From contig JACSYO010002116.1 in assembly GCA_016806645.1 (NCBI GenBank), forward strand, positions 3,971,501 through 4,035,500: 64,000 nucleotides of DNA, given 5' to 3'. The DNA comes from Ophiodon elongatus (Eukaryota > Chordata > Actinopteri > Perciformes > Hexagrammidae). The notes under the pieces are model-generated. The model was not told the DNA's origin, did no database searches, and saw only the letters and a list, made by a program, of their open reading frames with translations. A program made the position numbers and the translations under genes. This document shows positions 1-13,732 of this stretch, one piece after another; the stretch's first letter is position 1, and every line of letters begins with the position of its first letter.

Positions 1-1600
1 AAATCACCCAAAGTAGATAGGTATTACTGCTTGAATCAGCTCTGAAATTTATATTGCTAATGCAGCTATACTGTAATTCATTTTCCACCATGATTTGTTG
101 TCGCGGTTTGGGATAACTGAGATGCGGCCTGTGCTTTCCAGCCATACTTTCAGTCAGAAGTTGGAGCAGCTTTTTGTAGCCTTTATAGGTTCCAAAGGTG
201 GGAGTCCATCATAGTAATTTAGGATGGAGGTTAGCTGCCAGATGGTTTTGGATATTTTTACAGCAGGATGGATGTTGGGTCCACCAGTTTCTGTGTCAGT
301 ACCCTTTGAAACAAATTGCTTGGTGAGCAGGCGGAGTCTGTCTGTGTGAGGGCGCTCGCTACCCTTCATTCTGATGAATAGCTACTAACATGCTGGCAGA
401 TGCTGGACAACTTGTCATGCTAAAGGGGACAGGATCAGGCCTCAATAAGTCATTGTAGCTTTGTAATTATTGTATATTACCAGGGATGTTTACACAGAGA
501 TACACAATGTCTCATATTTTATATTCTATAATACAGCAAATTAACAAAATTAGATGCATACCTGCTAAACATATTTGTCTTGTTGGTTTATGAAGGTTCA
601 TATGTCTTAATCATGGTGTTTTTAATAAATTATATTTTGAGTAGACTGTAAATCGTAATTCTAGGGTAACTGATCTCACACAGTAATCATTCAAGATGAA
701 AACATGCTTTAATTCTAGTCTGGTTAATGGCTCCAACAAATTAGATTCCAATTCACTTGGTGGGCAGTTTATTATGCTGGTTGACAACACATTCTGCATG
801 GCTTAACAGCTGTGCTACATCACCAAACTTTTCTGTAAGACATGATTGTAACGGAGCTATACATACCATAGATTCACCAATATCTAGAGAGAAAAGGGGC
901 CACCAGGGATAATTTACAGAGCTAAATAAAGTGGTGCCCTGTTAGCAGACAGGCTCCAAGTGGCAATCACACACTAAAACAGCCACTTTCCCTGGTTAAC
1001 CATGCAGTGCAGTGTATATACACAAACACACAGGTGAATGTTTTTGAGTTGACAGACATTCACACATGTGGAATCAGTGCCTACCTATGTATAGCATCCT
1101 ACTGAGACAAAATTTTACACCACAAATTATAGAAATGTTCAGTACAGCAAGTGCCAAAGTTGAGGTGATGATGTACTGTAAGTCTACTGTCTTTACATAG
1201 ACTTATCACATACTGTACACCTTTTAGTATTTTGAATTGGAAGACATAATCCCAATGTTGATCATTATCTCCATAGTAATGACAGCACACATTTACATTT
1301 TGTAAATAACATTTGATATAAAATAGATTTTTAGAAAATTCTTCTAAATGTTTTTAAAGAAACCAATGAGCACTGCACCATGGACCCAATGGGCTGGATT
1401 TTCTTTTCATGCTGCTGCACTCACTTAAGTACTATACTGTCGTACTGTTCCAATCAGCATACCTGGTCATTTCCTGAGGGCTTTGATAAGCTCTGCATCC
1501 TCAAGTGAGTTTGGCAATGTATTATTTTGAGCCAAAACATCAATATTTTTTTCAAGGCAACGATGCAGATACTAGAGTTAGTAAATTACTAAAAGTAAAA

Positions 1601-1629
1601 TATGTACATGTATAATTTACATGTACATA
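1601..1629. repeat. Short inverted repeat (hairpin)
   Basis: Two perfect 12-nt arms, tatgtacatgta and its reverse complement, are separated by a 5-nt loop (taatt). It lies about 75 bp before the CA microsatellite. No function is evident. Confidence 0.6.
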
Positions 1630-1703
1630 TACATGTCAAGTGTAGTCCAGTCATTTAAAGCAACCACTGTTTCTTTGGAGTATTGTGGGTCCTGAAACTT
1701 CAA

Positions 1704-1815
<112 letters not shown>

Positions 1816-4118
1816 ACACACTCATTGCCAGGTATCCTCAATGCTCCAAAGCTATTGTGGCGGAAAGAGCTGAACTCATCTGTCAATTACGGTAAGCTCC
1901 ATTGGGCCAATGTCTAAACTGTTTTCTCACTCACTGGTGAATCCAGTGATTTATTGTCAACTGCCTAGGCATCAATATACAATTGGGAGACACTAAGATG
2001 TGATGTCTGAACACAAACTATTGTCAGAGTATCAGCATAGCTCACATTAAGTGCCATTTAGATTATTCATTGCATCGGGCTGTGTGAAAGCCTTGTTTGG
2101 ATTTGCTGCTTGTAAAGAGAAGAGAAGGCCATTATCATATATGCTGGGATTCCAGTGCTATGGATCTGGGCTTCCATTTACTTTGCATTCACTATCCAAC
2201 TGAATAAACAATGTCCAAGCTGCCCCAAACACAGACAGTGTCGCAGATTTGTGGGTCAGCTTGTCTTGCCTTGCCTTAAAGTCCATAAGGTTAACTGGAT
2301 ATGAATGTCACAGCAAATTTGTTGAACTGACATGAATTTAATCTCTCTTAAAATATAAAGGGGAGCCAGGAAGTAGCAGGTCTTTCATGTTTGTACTGGC
2401 ATCAACATTCTAGCTCAACCAATGAAAAGAGCAAGGTCACTATATTGCTAGGAAGTCCAAAACAACCTTTTAATCTGTCACTTGGATTTGCCAAAGTTAC
2501 TTTAAACAGATGGAGCAGGTTTCTTTGTATGATAATATGAGCAGACACGTTATTTCACCATCATTATTTAATTCACAGATAGTTTCTGACATGTAATGTC
2601 GCTCCAGCGCAAGATGATTGGATTGACTGAGTCATTTTGGTCAAACACATGAATTTATCCCAGATTGTTGTGATTTAAAAGGCTGTTTGCTTCATTCCCC
2701 TACCCCAGGACAAGTATGTACTCAAAACTAAACCTTCAGAATTCTTAGCCATCAAATCATATCTGCTCAGAGAGATGTAATTATTTGATTGTGCAGATTG
2801 TTATGTACTGCTGTAATATATGTGCTTCATTACAAAATGCAGGGGAACAGTACAGTAAAAATTCCATTATGAAACTGAAAACTTTGAAAACTTTTCCATT
2901 ATTTGTTGTGCTGATTGCCTGGAGACCCTCAAAAGAAAGCTAAAATATGTCTCTCCATTTGACACCATTAGCAACTGTTAACACATAACCCTTGGCAGTG
3001 TTTGCCAACCGCTCCAGACCATTTTAGGCATCCTCTGCAGCAGTTCTGAATGAAGGATTTGGACGATTGGACAAAAGAGATAGGCGAAGAGGGCATGATA
3101 TTGGATAAAGTGAAATGAACATGTCCACATGTCTGGCAGCGGGATTCTGTGTTTGCACATTGTGACCCTGAGATGCAATATCCCAAGGCTAGCCAAGTGT
3201 TTGTTTTATGCCCTGCGATCCATTTCCATGTGTTTCAGGTTAAAATAACGAGCTTGGTTATATTTATTTCTCCTTTGCATTATAACCTCTTGGTAAAGAG
3301 TGAATACATTGTTTTATGGGAGTACCTCTACTGTATAATATGTTGTACCATTGCCTGTGTTATTGTTTTTTCTTTACGTAGCAGGCAGTAGATTGTAATA
3401 GCTGAGCAGAAAGGATGATATTAAGATAACCTTGGGAGAGAAGCGATAACACAGCCATGGGCATCTGTCCTTCCTGCCATCACTAACCCACTGTGACATT
3501 TTGTCTGAGGAACGGCTCAAGCTACGGCACTAACATCTTATTTGCACTTTTTATATGATACTTGAAGTGATGGCTTCTTGTTATTGTACAGTTTTTGAAA
3601 TTGCCTCCTTGGTCAGCTTGTATTGTGATATGCTGTTAGCCATTAGACTATGGCGAGCTAATCCTGACAAATACAATGAACAAATCAAAGATATTAGTGC
3701 TGTGATGTGCAGTCAATAATATTTGGCTTCATTAATTCCCATGCCCTGAGATGACATCCATCCCCTTTTAGGTTTGAAATCTCATCCCCTTATCCTCTAT
3801 ACCTCAGCTGTGGCTCAACCAAGCAGCCAAGCAGATAATACGCTCTGAGCTCTGAAACATGTACCATTATAATTAGCTTTGTCAGGTCCTAGCCCCTACA
3901 ACACTCATGCAGATAATATGATAATATGTCTTCATAACCAGCTGACCTTACATGCTCAATATTTCTCCCCTTATGAAGATTACATGTCAATAAAGTAATT
4001 GAGTCCCGGGGTGTGTGGCAAGTGAAGATTTAGGTTATTGGACTTTTCGGGGCAGTGATGTACGAGCGTTATTATTCTACCTGTCAGGGGATGTGCAGGG
4101 GGCTGGGGACAGTCCGAG

Positions 4119-4310
4119 AGTGTCAGGGGGAGAGGAGAGGAGAGGAGAGAGAGGCAGTGGAGAGAGAGAGGTGAGGATAAGGCATAAGAGAAAGAGAGGG
4201 GAGGGCACAGAAAGACATGAAGTGAGCCAAAGAGAGACACAGAAAAGGGAGAGTGAGGGAGGGAGACGGAAATGAAGGGAGGAGGGAGGGAGGACTGGGG
4301 AGAGCAGTAG
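4119..4310 (+). repeat. Purine-rich (GA/GGGA) low-complexity tract
   Basis: This stretch of about 190 bp is almost entirely G and A on the + strand (gagaggagag, gagagagag, gaggagggaggg motifs). It explains the overlapping open frames on both strands here. Polypurine tracts of this kind can form triplex DNA, but nothing shows a function. Confidence 0.85.
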
Positions 4311-7300
4311 AGGCAAAATCATTTCTCACAAGGAGGAACAGATCCACAGTTAATCATTCCCTCATAGCTCCATTTCTCTGTCTCCTCCCTCACTCTCTGC
4401 ATATGAACAGGGTATATGTCATATTAATTAAGAGAAGCAGAGTTACAGTGGAGCCATCCGTCTGAATGGGGAACAGGGAGGCCAGAGGGGTATGAAATAT
4501 TCCACACAACACAAACCTATCATCACTTCTGGCTCACACCTGATTGGCTACTGTGGGTTCATTAGTTTAAATTCTGGCAGGAAATGACAGCCAGTTATTT
4601 GACACAACCATAAATATGAGCAGTGTATGATGTCACCAAGAATACCATTTTCATTACTTGAAACTTATATTAAAAACAATTGCAATATATTTTGGTTTAC
4701 TGCCATATATACATTTTCTGTAAATAATCCAGATCTATTTGTCATTTTTATATTTATAAGAACCACACATAGTAATAAACATTTCTGTAAATGTGTCAGT
4801 TTTAGCTAACAGATAATCACATCATTGTAATGACGTCCAAATGCTCATCATGAATAAAATAAATAAACACTGAACACAAAAATACACACTTGGGTTCATG
4901 TTCCTCTAAATTTAAAACATAAAGGTAGAATCCCTGATCTTGACACTGCACATATGCTGTGATCTGCACTTTTATTCTTTTATTTTGTTCTTGCCACATA
5001 TAGTGGCAAATTGTTCTCAATGCCATATGTCAAGGTACTGTTTTGTCCATCATAATTTGACTGTCAGTGCTAGAGACAGAGGAAATGGGATGTGAAAATG
5101 AGTGTGGTCGATTGAGGTCCAACAATGAAGGTTACACACATTTTGAGCTGTGAGAGAGACAGAAGCAGGGGACACACAAAGGAAGGGTGGGAGAGCAATG
5201 TTAAAGGATATTTTACCATGTCCTATTGGATTAGGCCCGGAGATTGATATCTTCCAGTCAGATGAAGCTCTGATGTGAGTGATCCAGCCCTTCCATCATT
5301 GTGACATGCAGCTCTTGGCTAACGCTCATCCGTGTTGATGGGCACACCCTACGCCACAAGGGCCCTGGCGAACATACCCACCTTCCTCTCTCCCCATCTC
5401 TGTCCGCCTCACTCTGCCATCTCTGTTCTTTTATTTCTAGTGCCCTTCTCCCCTGTTTTCTGTCACCATGTCATGTCCAATCACTGTTTGGCTGGCCAGG
5501 CACTCAGTCGGGCAGGCAGGGAGCAGGAGCCCCAGGTAGAGAACTGCCTAACAGGCGTCAGGATGGGCACTGAAATGACTCTAATAATGGGGTACCCGTG
5601 TGGCCCAGACAGGCCAGTCAGTTAGCAGGGCCAGGATGGGGAGTAATAAGTGTTTGATGTCTGCAGGGGAAGGAAGTGTGAAGGAGTATAGCCAACCCTG
5701 GGCACGGCGGTCAGGCAGGTGCAGCCAGCCAGGGTCTGAGGGGAGCGACTGTGGAACAAGACGTCAGATTAGTATTGATATGTGTCACACTGGAGGTTGC
5801 CAGGCTGTTTGTTTAAGAGAGTGTCTCAGAGTGGTAGCAGCCGTGCGGTAATTGATGTCTAGCTCAAGAAGAGAAGCTAGAGGACAACCTGATGCTTTAG
5901 GCAAGAGCTTTATGAAACAACCATTGTCAATTTCATGGTGTGATGAAGGAAGAAAATACTGCACAATGTGCACCTTTATCATATGTGCATGTTTTATGCA
6001 TGTGTAAAACTCAAGCAGCAGTTTCTCTGGTGGCAACATTTTCTGGCCATCTTCTTTTTGATGGAAATTGCCACTGACAGGTAGCGAGGTGCCATTTTGT
6101 CCACTGATGCGTGAAGTCCATCTCTGTCTGTGTAGTTGAGTTTAGTTAACAAGGCACTTAGTGACTGACATTGCTTTAGAGCCGGCAAAAACACTGCCAT
6201 TGTCGTGTCATTTATCTTTTGCTTACCAATTTTCAATATGTTCCTTCGCTCAATGCCTTGCTGAACTCTTCTCGCTTTTTATAGCTTCCAGCGAGTTTCT
6301 GTGCCCTCTAAGTATTAACTGTGTTTCAACCCCTCAACACATTTTAAGCCCCAATATCAGAGGGAATAGGTCGCCCAGCACCATCCACTGATAAAGCCAC
6401 TGCTGTCCTTTCTAGTATGGCTATCTAGTAACAAGCTGCTTCCCTTTGAACAGTTTTATGTGGTTGTAATTGACCTGACAATGGGGTTCATTATGCAGTC
6501 CCTTTCATGCTGTTTTGCCTGATAATTATTATTTAATGTGTTCGGATGGCGAGCATCATTAATTCATCCCTTCCTCCAATGTCAAAGAGATGAACAGTGA
6601 AGTTATCACTCTCTGGTGATTAATATTATGCTCTTTTGTTATTGAATCCTGTCCCAGTGATTAAACCTTCATTGAGTGACTCACCAGCCGCTCTTATTAA
6701 CGGCACCATTACCGAACACAGCCAAACCTCTAATTGCAATTTTCACTTTTTCTTTCTATTTCGGTCAGAGGTTTCAACCACTTATCTGCGTTTTTCTTTT
6801 AATTAGAAATCCTGGGTGTAATGAAGAACACAATCTATCAGTGTCAGGCCGTGTGTTGTGCGTGTGTGGTGATTTGTGATCCACATGTTGACGGAGAAAA
6901 TGAGCACTTATGATTACTGGCATCATTAGTGGTTTTATTTGCCCTTAAGGGTAGACGAACCCCTTCAATAACTCTAGCAGTAAATAACCAACTTGTCATT
7001 ACTGTGCTTACAGGAGAGAGTTTCTTATATGCAAGGTGTTGTCAGTGAGTTGCCTCGATGATATTGGATGCCTTGAGAAAGGCGCTCCAAGGGGATTTAG
7101 GACATTGTAAACTGTCTCAGTCTCCCGCCTTAAACAACTCTCCTCTTATCTCCCGACTCCAGAGCTACTGTAACCAGTATTCTCTCTTGGCTCTATGTGG
7201 AATAAATGTCACTGAAATTAATTTCACCATTTTTTTTTCATTAGACCCCCCACAACGGTAATCTCTTTCTTCAGTCAAAATTTATGTGCCCCAGAATTCA

Positions 7301-10044
7301 ATTTCCTTCCCATCCTCATAAGTTGGAAGTACAAAGACTGATAGGCATTTATCTGGTTAACCGTAATTCACCCATCAATGAATAATGCCATCCTCAATTT
7401 AAAGTGTTTGATTATAGCCATTTAGTGAACTGACAGTGATGGAGTGTCATTTTTCAGAGGTGAACCAATGTTGCCGATAAGCTTGAAATATAACCGATAC
7501 ATAAAGTGTGCGATCCATTGCATTAGAATCATGTGGCAAAATCAACCTGGTATTGATCAGACCTGGTTGAGCCACGACCCAGCAACCTCCCCCTGACAGC
7601 CTATCAGCCTGTGGCAATAGCAAATCGTTCAACTCTCCATCTCCCACTCACACACTCTATCCCTCTTTTGTAACCCGTGTTGGCCCTCTGTGTATGTGTA
7701 TTGTTTTTACCTGAGTCATGCACACAGTTCCTAAATCTCTTTTCTATCCCGTTCGGTCCCTGAAGTGAAATGAAATGAAAGTTTGAGCTGCAACAATGGG
7801 AGCAAAAACGCAGTACATCACAATGAATTAATGCTCAAGAGTGTGTTTGTATACATTTGTGCTAGTCCTGTGATGGAGAGACATGGGTGACATTTGAATT
7901 GGGTGGAAGACTAACCACTGCCGAATGACAGGAATTATACAACATGGGAGGCAAGTATTTGGAAAGTCTGACGTCAGAGCCTCATCAAATGTCAACAAAG
8001 AAGGCAACGGTTATGTTGTCTTTCTCTAGTGTATCAGGCAGGCATATCACTATGGGGACTTGACTATTACTGCAAATTATGATCAATTCGCAATTGATAT
8101 CTAATAGTGGGTATCTTTCCTCATATTTCTATAAAATGTCACCGTGTACTGTCTATAAGCGTGAATTTATTAGTATTCATGCTGGACGTTTTACTGTCCT
8201 GCATGCCTCGCTATGCACTCTTGGCTGGTTAGGGTACTCCTTCTGTTGTATGCAGTCTAATCCCTGCCTTCTTTCCATCCCTCTTTCTCTCTGCCTTCTC
8301 CCCAGCCTCTGCCTGGGTGAAAAATGGGGCACATTTCCCTGATAGCCTGTGTGGATGTGGAGAGTATAAATGGCTAATGAATTACAGATGAACATTGACA
8401 CAAATTAATCTTCCTGATGTCCTAGGGTTATATGGCAGCTATTTAAAAGTTTAATCAATACGCTGAAGTTGAGAACATGCCGGCGCTGCAGTTGTTTGGC
8501 CGCAGTAAACAGCCAGGAGGAAAACAGGGAAGGCCTGAGCTCAGGGCATGCATCATAATGACAGCTATTTATGTTTAATGGACTAAATATCTTTTATTGG
8601 GAGAGAACAAATGTCACTTTAATTTTCAAAGTTACACGCAGGAGTTTTGGTTGAGACCCAAGAGAGACAGGTGACACCTCGGCCGTTAGAATGGCTAACT
8701 TATTGAAAGAGGAGTCTATTAGTAAAGTAAATATAGATAAGGATGGATTTAGTTTCAACTTGTCATATTAAGCCCTCATTTCTTTTGTGAGAAATGTGCA
8801 TCATAAAAATGATAATAAGATGGCCCTTGTTTTCGTGCTATCAATACGTTTTACTTATGTGACTTTCCCCTTTGCTCTATTTATTTTGGTATTCAGTACC
8901 ACCCTCTCCTTCACTCTCCCCCAAAATACACGACCAAATCACTGACAATCTAAACATCATTCTACCAAAACACCAGCATTACCTTTCAAAGCAATAAAAA
9001 CAGTTCATCACGTGTGAAACATAGTGATGTGAAATAAAAAAAAATACAAGTACCATCACAGTAGCAGCCTAACTCTAGGCCAACGTTGGAGTTGATGAAA
9101 CTACAATAGTGTAACAGATGCTTTTTAGACAGATTGACTGACTGACTGACTGAATAATGGCATATTCACATATTCAATGAGTGGCTTTCGAAATATTTCA
9201 AGAAGAAATACAATTTAGCAAACCTACACACACTAACATACATAAAGCATACCAATACTAAGTGAAACAATATAATTTATCTCCATGGCAATGTGCTGTG
9301 TGTGCCAGCTCGCCTATCAGTGGGCTGAATCACAGTCCACTGGCTGTTGATTTATGGGACGCAGGGGGGTTATCTATCTGCGGGCCTCCCTATAGAGAGG
9401 AGGTGGCGACTCCATCTCATGACGTTGGGCTGAACTGATAAAAGGACAGCCGGAGATGGATCGTGTCCACAATAATAGCCCTGGCTCACAGCAGCCTACG
9501 CCCCAAGCTCATAAGTCACTCTCGTACCAACTCTTATGGATGCTTGCCCCCAGCTCCATCTGACCCCATCCCCCACCTGCCCGGCAGTGTTATTTCAGTT
9601 CTCGGAGATAATACAGAAAGTGTAATTGGCTTGTTAATTGGCTTTTTTTCCTCATTGCATTTTTTCCCTGATGGATGGCAGAACTGATGGAATTGTCGGT
9701 TAAGTGGTCAAAGTAGAGGGTGGGACAGTTTGGCAGAGGAGGCAAAAATCAGCAAGTCAGAGAGAGAGAAAAAAGAAATCAAAGCGAGCAAATAATAGAG
9801 TAAAGAGTGTAGAGAAAGACAGAGTGGAAGCAGTTGAGAGGCGAGGATAGATATGAAAGTACAAGACACTAGGACTGGAGGGAGTGGATTCATGCCGAAA
9901 ATAGATAACCTTGATGTTAAAAGCTACATCCGTCGGATGTGTCTTTCTGTGACATATTGATGGCCCTTGAAAAGAGTCAAGCTGATTTTATGCAGGGAAC
10001 AATCATTAAACCCACTCCATCTCTCTCCTCTCCCTCTCCCTTGT

Positions 10045-10046
<2 letters not shown>

Positions 10047-10137
<91 letters not shown>
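10047..10137. repeat. (GT)n microsatellite
   Basis: About 45 uninterrupted GT units follow a CT-rich stretch (10017-10040). It is read as GT in the lrmda sense direction. Confidence 0.98.
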
Positions 10138-10140
<3 letters not shown>

Positions 10141-12405
10141 ATTAAAAAGAGTTTTGAAGCAGACTTTGTGATGTATATGGTTAGGAATCCCAAACAGAAG
10201 CCCAGGTTTCAGTGCTTGACTGGCGCTACAATATGGACAAAGTATTCCCCTGATAAACATGTTTCAGTTGTTTTAAGAGGTACAGCACATATACCTGGAT
10301 CTTTGCAACCCACACTCCTGGCATGTGTTAAAATATGAAAAGAGATACCCAAAGTTAGATTTATCGTTTAGTTCATCCTTTACTCAACTTTCTTGGCTAA
10401 TGCGATGCCTGTGAAAAATGTGTTATTTGTCCTTGGAAATTTAAGCACAGAGTATCGCGTGGAAACACATTTTTAGGGGATATAAATCTGTTTAGATACC
10501 CAGGAGACAGTTCAGGTGGATTGCGTTTCTGCACAAATTGTAAGTAGTATTTCCATCAGAACCAAGAGCCAGAGCTGGACTGCTGAAGCTAGACACACTA
10601 ATGACTGACATTGTATTGTTCAACGACCTTTAAACCGTTGTTTTTATATCAGTGTGATTTTGAACAACAAAGTGTCATGGACTATACTTTTGCCAAAACT
10701 TGAGAGACAGTCTTCAGTTGTCTGCATTGATTGGTTTAGTGCCCTTATACTTTATCTGGGAGATGGATATGTTCAAGAAAGAAACCAAAAACTTTTGTAA
10801 CCATATGTGTTGATTCGATATTTGAACACTGTGGAGGTTTTGTACAGCTGGCTTACTCACATGGTGGCAGAATGGCCCATCAAGCCCCCATAGAGAGGAC
10901 ACATGCTTTGGGTAATCAGCTCTGAAAAGACCAGACTGTCTGAATATGAACTAACACTGCAACATTCACCAAGAGGAAGATACAAGATATAGACTGAATG
11001 GCCTTTTAATAAAGACAAGAGGGTTAGCTACTCCCCTTAAAAACAACAAGGTGCCGCGTGACATATGCAGAACAAAGGCCTGGTTGTTCCTCCACCAGGG
11101 CATGATGGAAACAGTAGCCTCCATATCACTTTGTTAAGCTGTCATTTTAATGGCTGCTCCCACTGTTCTCACTGTGCGCTATTTTTGTGTGCATGACATG
11201 AAAGTGTGTATGGGTTTGCGATGTGTATATGGTTGAGAGTGTGGGTGTTGATTCAAGTTTGCTCATCCATGGCTTGGGATACACAGAGGATATTGCCGAC
11301 TACTGGGTTTGGCACTGTACCACTTGTTATTAAGTAGCCGTTCATCAGGCGAGACCCCACAGGCGTGAGCGTGGCCTCAGAAGGCGTTATGTAAGAGTGA
11401 GTTTGGCTTAGTTATTCCCTTCTGTGTCTCCAACCACCCCATCTTTCTCTGGTTTGTCTCGTAATAAGAGCAAGCTCTCGCTGTGATGGGAAATGCAGTG
11501 AGCTGGAATGTGTTTATGCACAAAACACACTGCTTAATGTAGTGCTGCAGTGTATCCGGAGCTTGAGCCAGGTTGCACTGAAAATTAAGAGACACTTTTT
11601 CGAGGCACTTTTTCACCCACTGGGAAACAGACCTCATCCCTGTTCTTTGTTCTGCTCTGTCCTTTAATTTACTCTTCCTTTTCTCCTTTGATCACAGTTA
11701 TTGCTTCTTGTTTAAGGAGCTGTTGGAGAGTTACAGGTCACACACCACCAGAGCTTTCTGATTGGTGCTGGAGATTCTCAGAATGTGTTCCCCTCCAATC
11801 CTTCTCAGTCCCCACGGGCTAGTGACGAGCTCAGCAGAGTGTGAAGACTTGAGGGGCCTTTAGCTTTAGTTCCTTCATCTGTGAAGGTTATCTCTGAAAG
11901 GCTTTGGTTGCAACTTACAAATATATCCCCTCTAGGTAATGTCTTATAGGTACTGGTACCTCAGTGGGTAATCTCTTTAAGGGCCCCGCTCCTGGAGAGA
12001 GTGAGTTTCTCGCTGGGTAAGCTGTGAATATGTGAAAGGCCTGGCGCCCATGTGATCATAGTGCTGTGAGACACCCTGAGTCCTGTGGTGTCAAGGCCAG
12101 TCTCCAGCCGTGGCACCTATATCCCCGGGCAAATTACAGCAGCTGGAATTCACCCCCGCCCCCTTCACAACCTCCTCACTGTCAGAGAATCACATGCACA
12201 CACACACACACATATATATATGTACCCCTCACACACCGGGGAAGCAGGCAGGCATGGAACTGGTCCCGGATTTTATCTAAGGTGACAGCTCCTCACACTT
12301 CAGTGTTTGGATCACCTCAAGTATCTGGGCTATGAGGGGAAATGAGCACTGCTCCACTACAAAGTCCAGATTTAGATTGACTGAGCTTGTCCTCGGGCCT
12401 GTGGG

Positions 12406-12420
12406 CTGCTGCTGCTGCTT

Positions 12421-12453
<33 letters not shown>
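12406..12453 (+). repeat. (CTG)n trinucleotide repeat
   Basis: CTG/GCT units run from gctgctgctg through one CTT interruption to gctgctgtactgctgct, about 15 units in all. They generate apparent poly-Ala, poly-Cys and poly-Gln frames in all directions. None of these frames has splice or homology support, so the repeat is treated as intronic and in the CTG sense of lrmda. Confidence 0.9.
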
Positions 12454-12454
<1 letters not shown>

Positions 12455-13652
12455 CCGCCTGACAGAACACCCACTTCTGCTGCGAGGGACTGGTGTGTAC
12501 TTGTGTGTACGTCTGCTTACTGTATATGTGTGCATGTGTGTATGTGTGACTTGGTACAGCCTACTTTGAAGAGTCAGAGAGAGTGGGGGGAACGAGAGCG
12601 ATGTGTCAGGTTTGGTTAGAATTGAGGGTGGCATCAGAATATGCTCGGCACTAATATGGCACCAGTATCTCTGTCCCTATCTCTGCTTTCTGTCACTTAG
12701 TTGCCATTCTCTCCCCGCCCTTGACAATGTCTCTTTGGATTATGTGATTGGACTTAGCGCTTGGAGCACCCCTCATCCCTCTGCGACACCGCCTCTCCCA
12801 TAAGTCTCTCCTTTCCTGCCCTGTCTCCGTCCCGGCCCCCCTCCTGCTATAATACACTTGATGTCTATTTAAAAAGCCTGGTGAAAGCTGTATCTGTTCT
12901 GCTGTCAGAGGATCATTGACAGCACTAATGCCACTTGTCCTTGCCTCATTTGGTGAGAGGTGACACCTAGCCGCAGCCCGCCACATTCATCAAGTGGCAG
13001 CGGGAGCGCTGTGACATCAGAGTCAGAGCAGACAAGCCACAGAACTCTGGGCAGCCCTCTCCCTGGACGGCAACAAGAAAGCACGGCGGTCTTGCGTTCA
13101 TCCTATGAGCCGCATAGAGGGCACGTGGCTTCCTAAATGACCTTACCTTTGCTTAACCTACTCTGTTCATACTGTAGAGGAGATATATATTATACATGCA
13201 ACTTCTTAGTTGCAGCTGCACCGTGCAAGGTATTGCATAAAATGTATACTGTAGCAAGTTCTTCAACTCCTCTTTTGCCTAGTGTGTTTTATTAGCCTAT
13301 TAAATGCACATATACGCAAATGCCGTGTCTGTCTCCTCCCCTTCGCTTCAGTCCGGCCATTTAAAGCTACCCTGTGGAGTTTTTGTACAGTAGTTAACAA
13401 ACACGGTTTTGTTTACATTGAACATTTCTCACTGCAAATTATCGTCTGTGTCCTTCATGTCTTACGGGGGGGGAAAAGGAGGTCAATGCATTTGAATAAT
13501 AATAATACATATTTGTATAGCATTGAAAGGTACTCAAGGCACTTTAAATAGATTTAAATTGTTTCAATTTTGAATGATACATGTTTTCTTATTTATTTGT
13601 ATAATTACAAGCATGATCTTCACCTCATCTGACTCTCTCACTCTGTTTTTAG

Positions 13653-13732
13653 GGGCATTCGCCAAGTGTCGCTACATCTACTATGGCAAGCACTCAGAAG
13701 GCAACAGATTCATCCGAAACGACCAACTGTGA
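13653..13732 (+). CDS. lrmda: lrmda, last coding exon (C-terminus)
   Basis: LRMDA (leucine-rich melanocyte differentiation-associated protein, formerly C10orf11) is a small leucine-rich-repeat protein linked to melanocyte differentiation and oculocutaneous albinism type 7. After a pyrimidine-rich tract and acceptor (ctctgtttttag), the exon starts with two bases completing a codon. It then encodes AFAKCRYIYYGKH, SEGNRFIRNDQL and stop TGA at 13730-13732. I recognise the SEGNRFIR.DQL ending as the conserved vertebrate LRMDA C-terminus; that match is from memory, not a search. The leucine-rich repeats are in earlier exons outside or not visible in this window. Synteny agrees, because LRMDA lies beside the 3' end of KCNMA1 in human, in convergent orientation, as seen here. 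Confidence 0.78.

Noticed and set aside
4015..4347. Arg/Glu-rich and Ser/Leu-rich frames
   Set aside because: They are translations of the purine-rich tract, not genes.
9924..10338. His-Thr and Cys-Val repeat frames up to 123 codons
   Set aside because: They are produced by the GT microsatellite; the same applies to the frames at 1617-1895, 35661-36028, 51111-51398 and 62094-62309.
12277..12634. Poly-Gln, poly-Ala and poly-Cys frames
   Set aside because: All arise from the CTG repeat read in different frames and strands.
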